Below, one piece after another: positions 5,881-6,191 of a stretch of DNA of 6,191 bases. The stretch comes from Bacillus sp. (in: firmicutes). GTDB taxonomy: Bacteria; Bacillota; Bacilli; Bacillales; Cytobacillaceae. Within the stretch, counting starts at the first letter, position 1, and each line of letters starts with the position of its first letter. The DNA lies in NCBI GenBank assembly GCA_003457145.1, contig DMSR01000047.1, positions 668 through 6,858 on the forward strand, in the 5' to 3' direction. A program made the translations under genes and the position numbers. Below the pieces are notes generated by a model. That model ran no database searches, was not told the origin of the DNA, and was given only the letters and a program-made list of their open reading frames with translations.

Positions 5881-6191
5881 GTGAGCAAGCATCGTGTTTC
5901 AAGACGTCAATTCTTAAACTATACTCTAACAGGTGTAGGCGGTTTCATGGCTGCAGGGATGCTGATGCCGATGGTTCGGTTTGCCGTTGATCCTGTGCTT
6001 AAAGGGGATACAGCGGGTGATTTTATCGCAACCAATACTAAGGTTGCCGATATTACGAATGAACCGAAGCGTGTCGATTTTAGTTTTACACAAAAAGATG
6101 CATGGTATGAATCAGAGGAAACAGGTACAGCGTGGGTTTACAAGAATGAAGCAGGGGAGATTGTCGCTCTGTCACCAGTGTGTAAGCACCT
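5881..6191 (+). CDS. qcrA: Rieske iron-sulfur subunit of menaquinol:cytochrome c reductase, N-terminal part
   Basis: QcrA is the 2Fe-2S subunit of the membrane-bound bc-type complex that passes electrons from menaquinol to cytochrome c. The frame starts at GTG and runs off the window after 103 complete codons. The N-terminus carries a twin-arginine motif, SRRQFLN (7-13), then a hydrophobic stretch (about 14-36) that forms the single membrane anchor; Bacillus QcrA is a known Tat-exported protein. The globular domain faces the outside of the membrane. The window ends inside the first cluster motif: Cys101 and His103 of CxHL are visible. The second motif and the qcrB and qcrC genes, expected to follow from the Bacillus order, are not seen. 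The residues shown are intact and match the Bacillus family. Confidence 0.95.
   Translation, partial: MSKHRVSRRQFLNYTLTGVGGFMAAGMLMPMVRFAVDPVLKGDTAGDFIATNTKVADITNEPKRVDFSFTQKDAWYESEETGTAWVYKNEAGEIVALSPVCKH

Overview
The window looks like a chromosomal segment of a low-GC, Gram-positive member of the Bacillaceae. The gene order tyrA - aroA(aroE) - [extra gene] - ypiA - ypiB - ypiF - qcrA matches the Bacillus subtilis aro/ypi/qcr neighbourhood. Purine-rich Shine-Dalgarno sites precede every start. The proteins closely resemble the Bacillus members of their families. All genes are on the + strand. Genus cannot be fixed from sequence alone; the extra gene and long intergenic spacers argue against B. 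subtilis itself.

Layout: (1) Positions 1-1733 hold the 3' end of tyrA (prephenate dehydrogenase with its ACT domain) and a complete class II EPSP synthase gene, tightly coupled, at the end of what in Bacillus is the trp-his-tyr-aro supraoperon. (2) Positions 1734-2038 are a non-coding spacer. It has a foldable segment and, on the minus strand, a start-less open frame that may be a fragment or dispersed repeat. It ends in a strong intrinsic terminator followed by a promoter. (3) Positions 2039-2947 encode a 302-aa protein that reads as an amidohydrolase-like fold lacking the metal-binding HxH motif. (4) Positions 2945-3074 are an almost perfect pair of 21-base inverted arms around an 88-base core, overlapping the preceding stop codon. 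(5) Positions 3094-4948 hold ypiA (TPR protein) and ypiB (UPF0302 plus IDEAL domain; the homologue of Listeria ReoY), closed by an intrinsic terminator. (6) Positions 4949-5272 are a gene-free spacer carrying a second, branched inverted-repeat element. (7) Positions 5273-5731 are ypiF (DUF2487), then a promoter-bearing spacer, then the 5' third to half of qcrA, the Rieske iron-sulfur subunit of menaquinol:cytochrome c reductase, cut by the window edge right inside its first cluster motif.

Functionally, the left end makes tyrosine and chorismate precursors. Chorismate also feeds menaquinone, the electron donor of the Qcr complex at the right end. The central ypiA/ypiB pair probably acts in regulation: YpiB/ReoY homologues work with ClpCP in controlling MurA levels. 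The parts that established genes do not explain are the degenerate amidohydrolase-like protein, the two inverted-repeat elements at 2945-3074 and 5097-5212, and the spacer after aroA.
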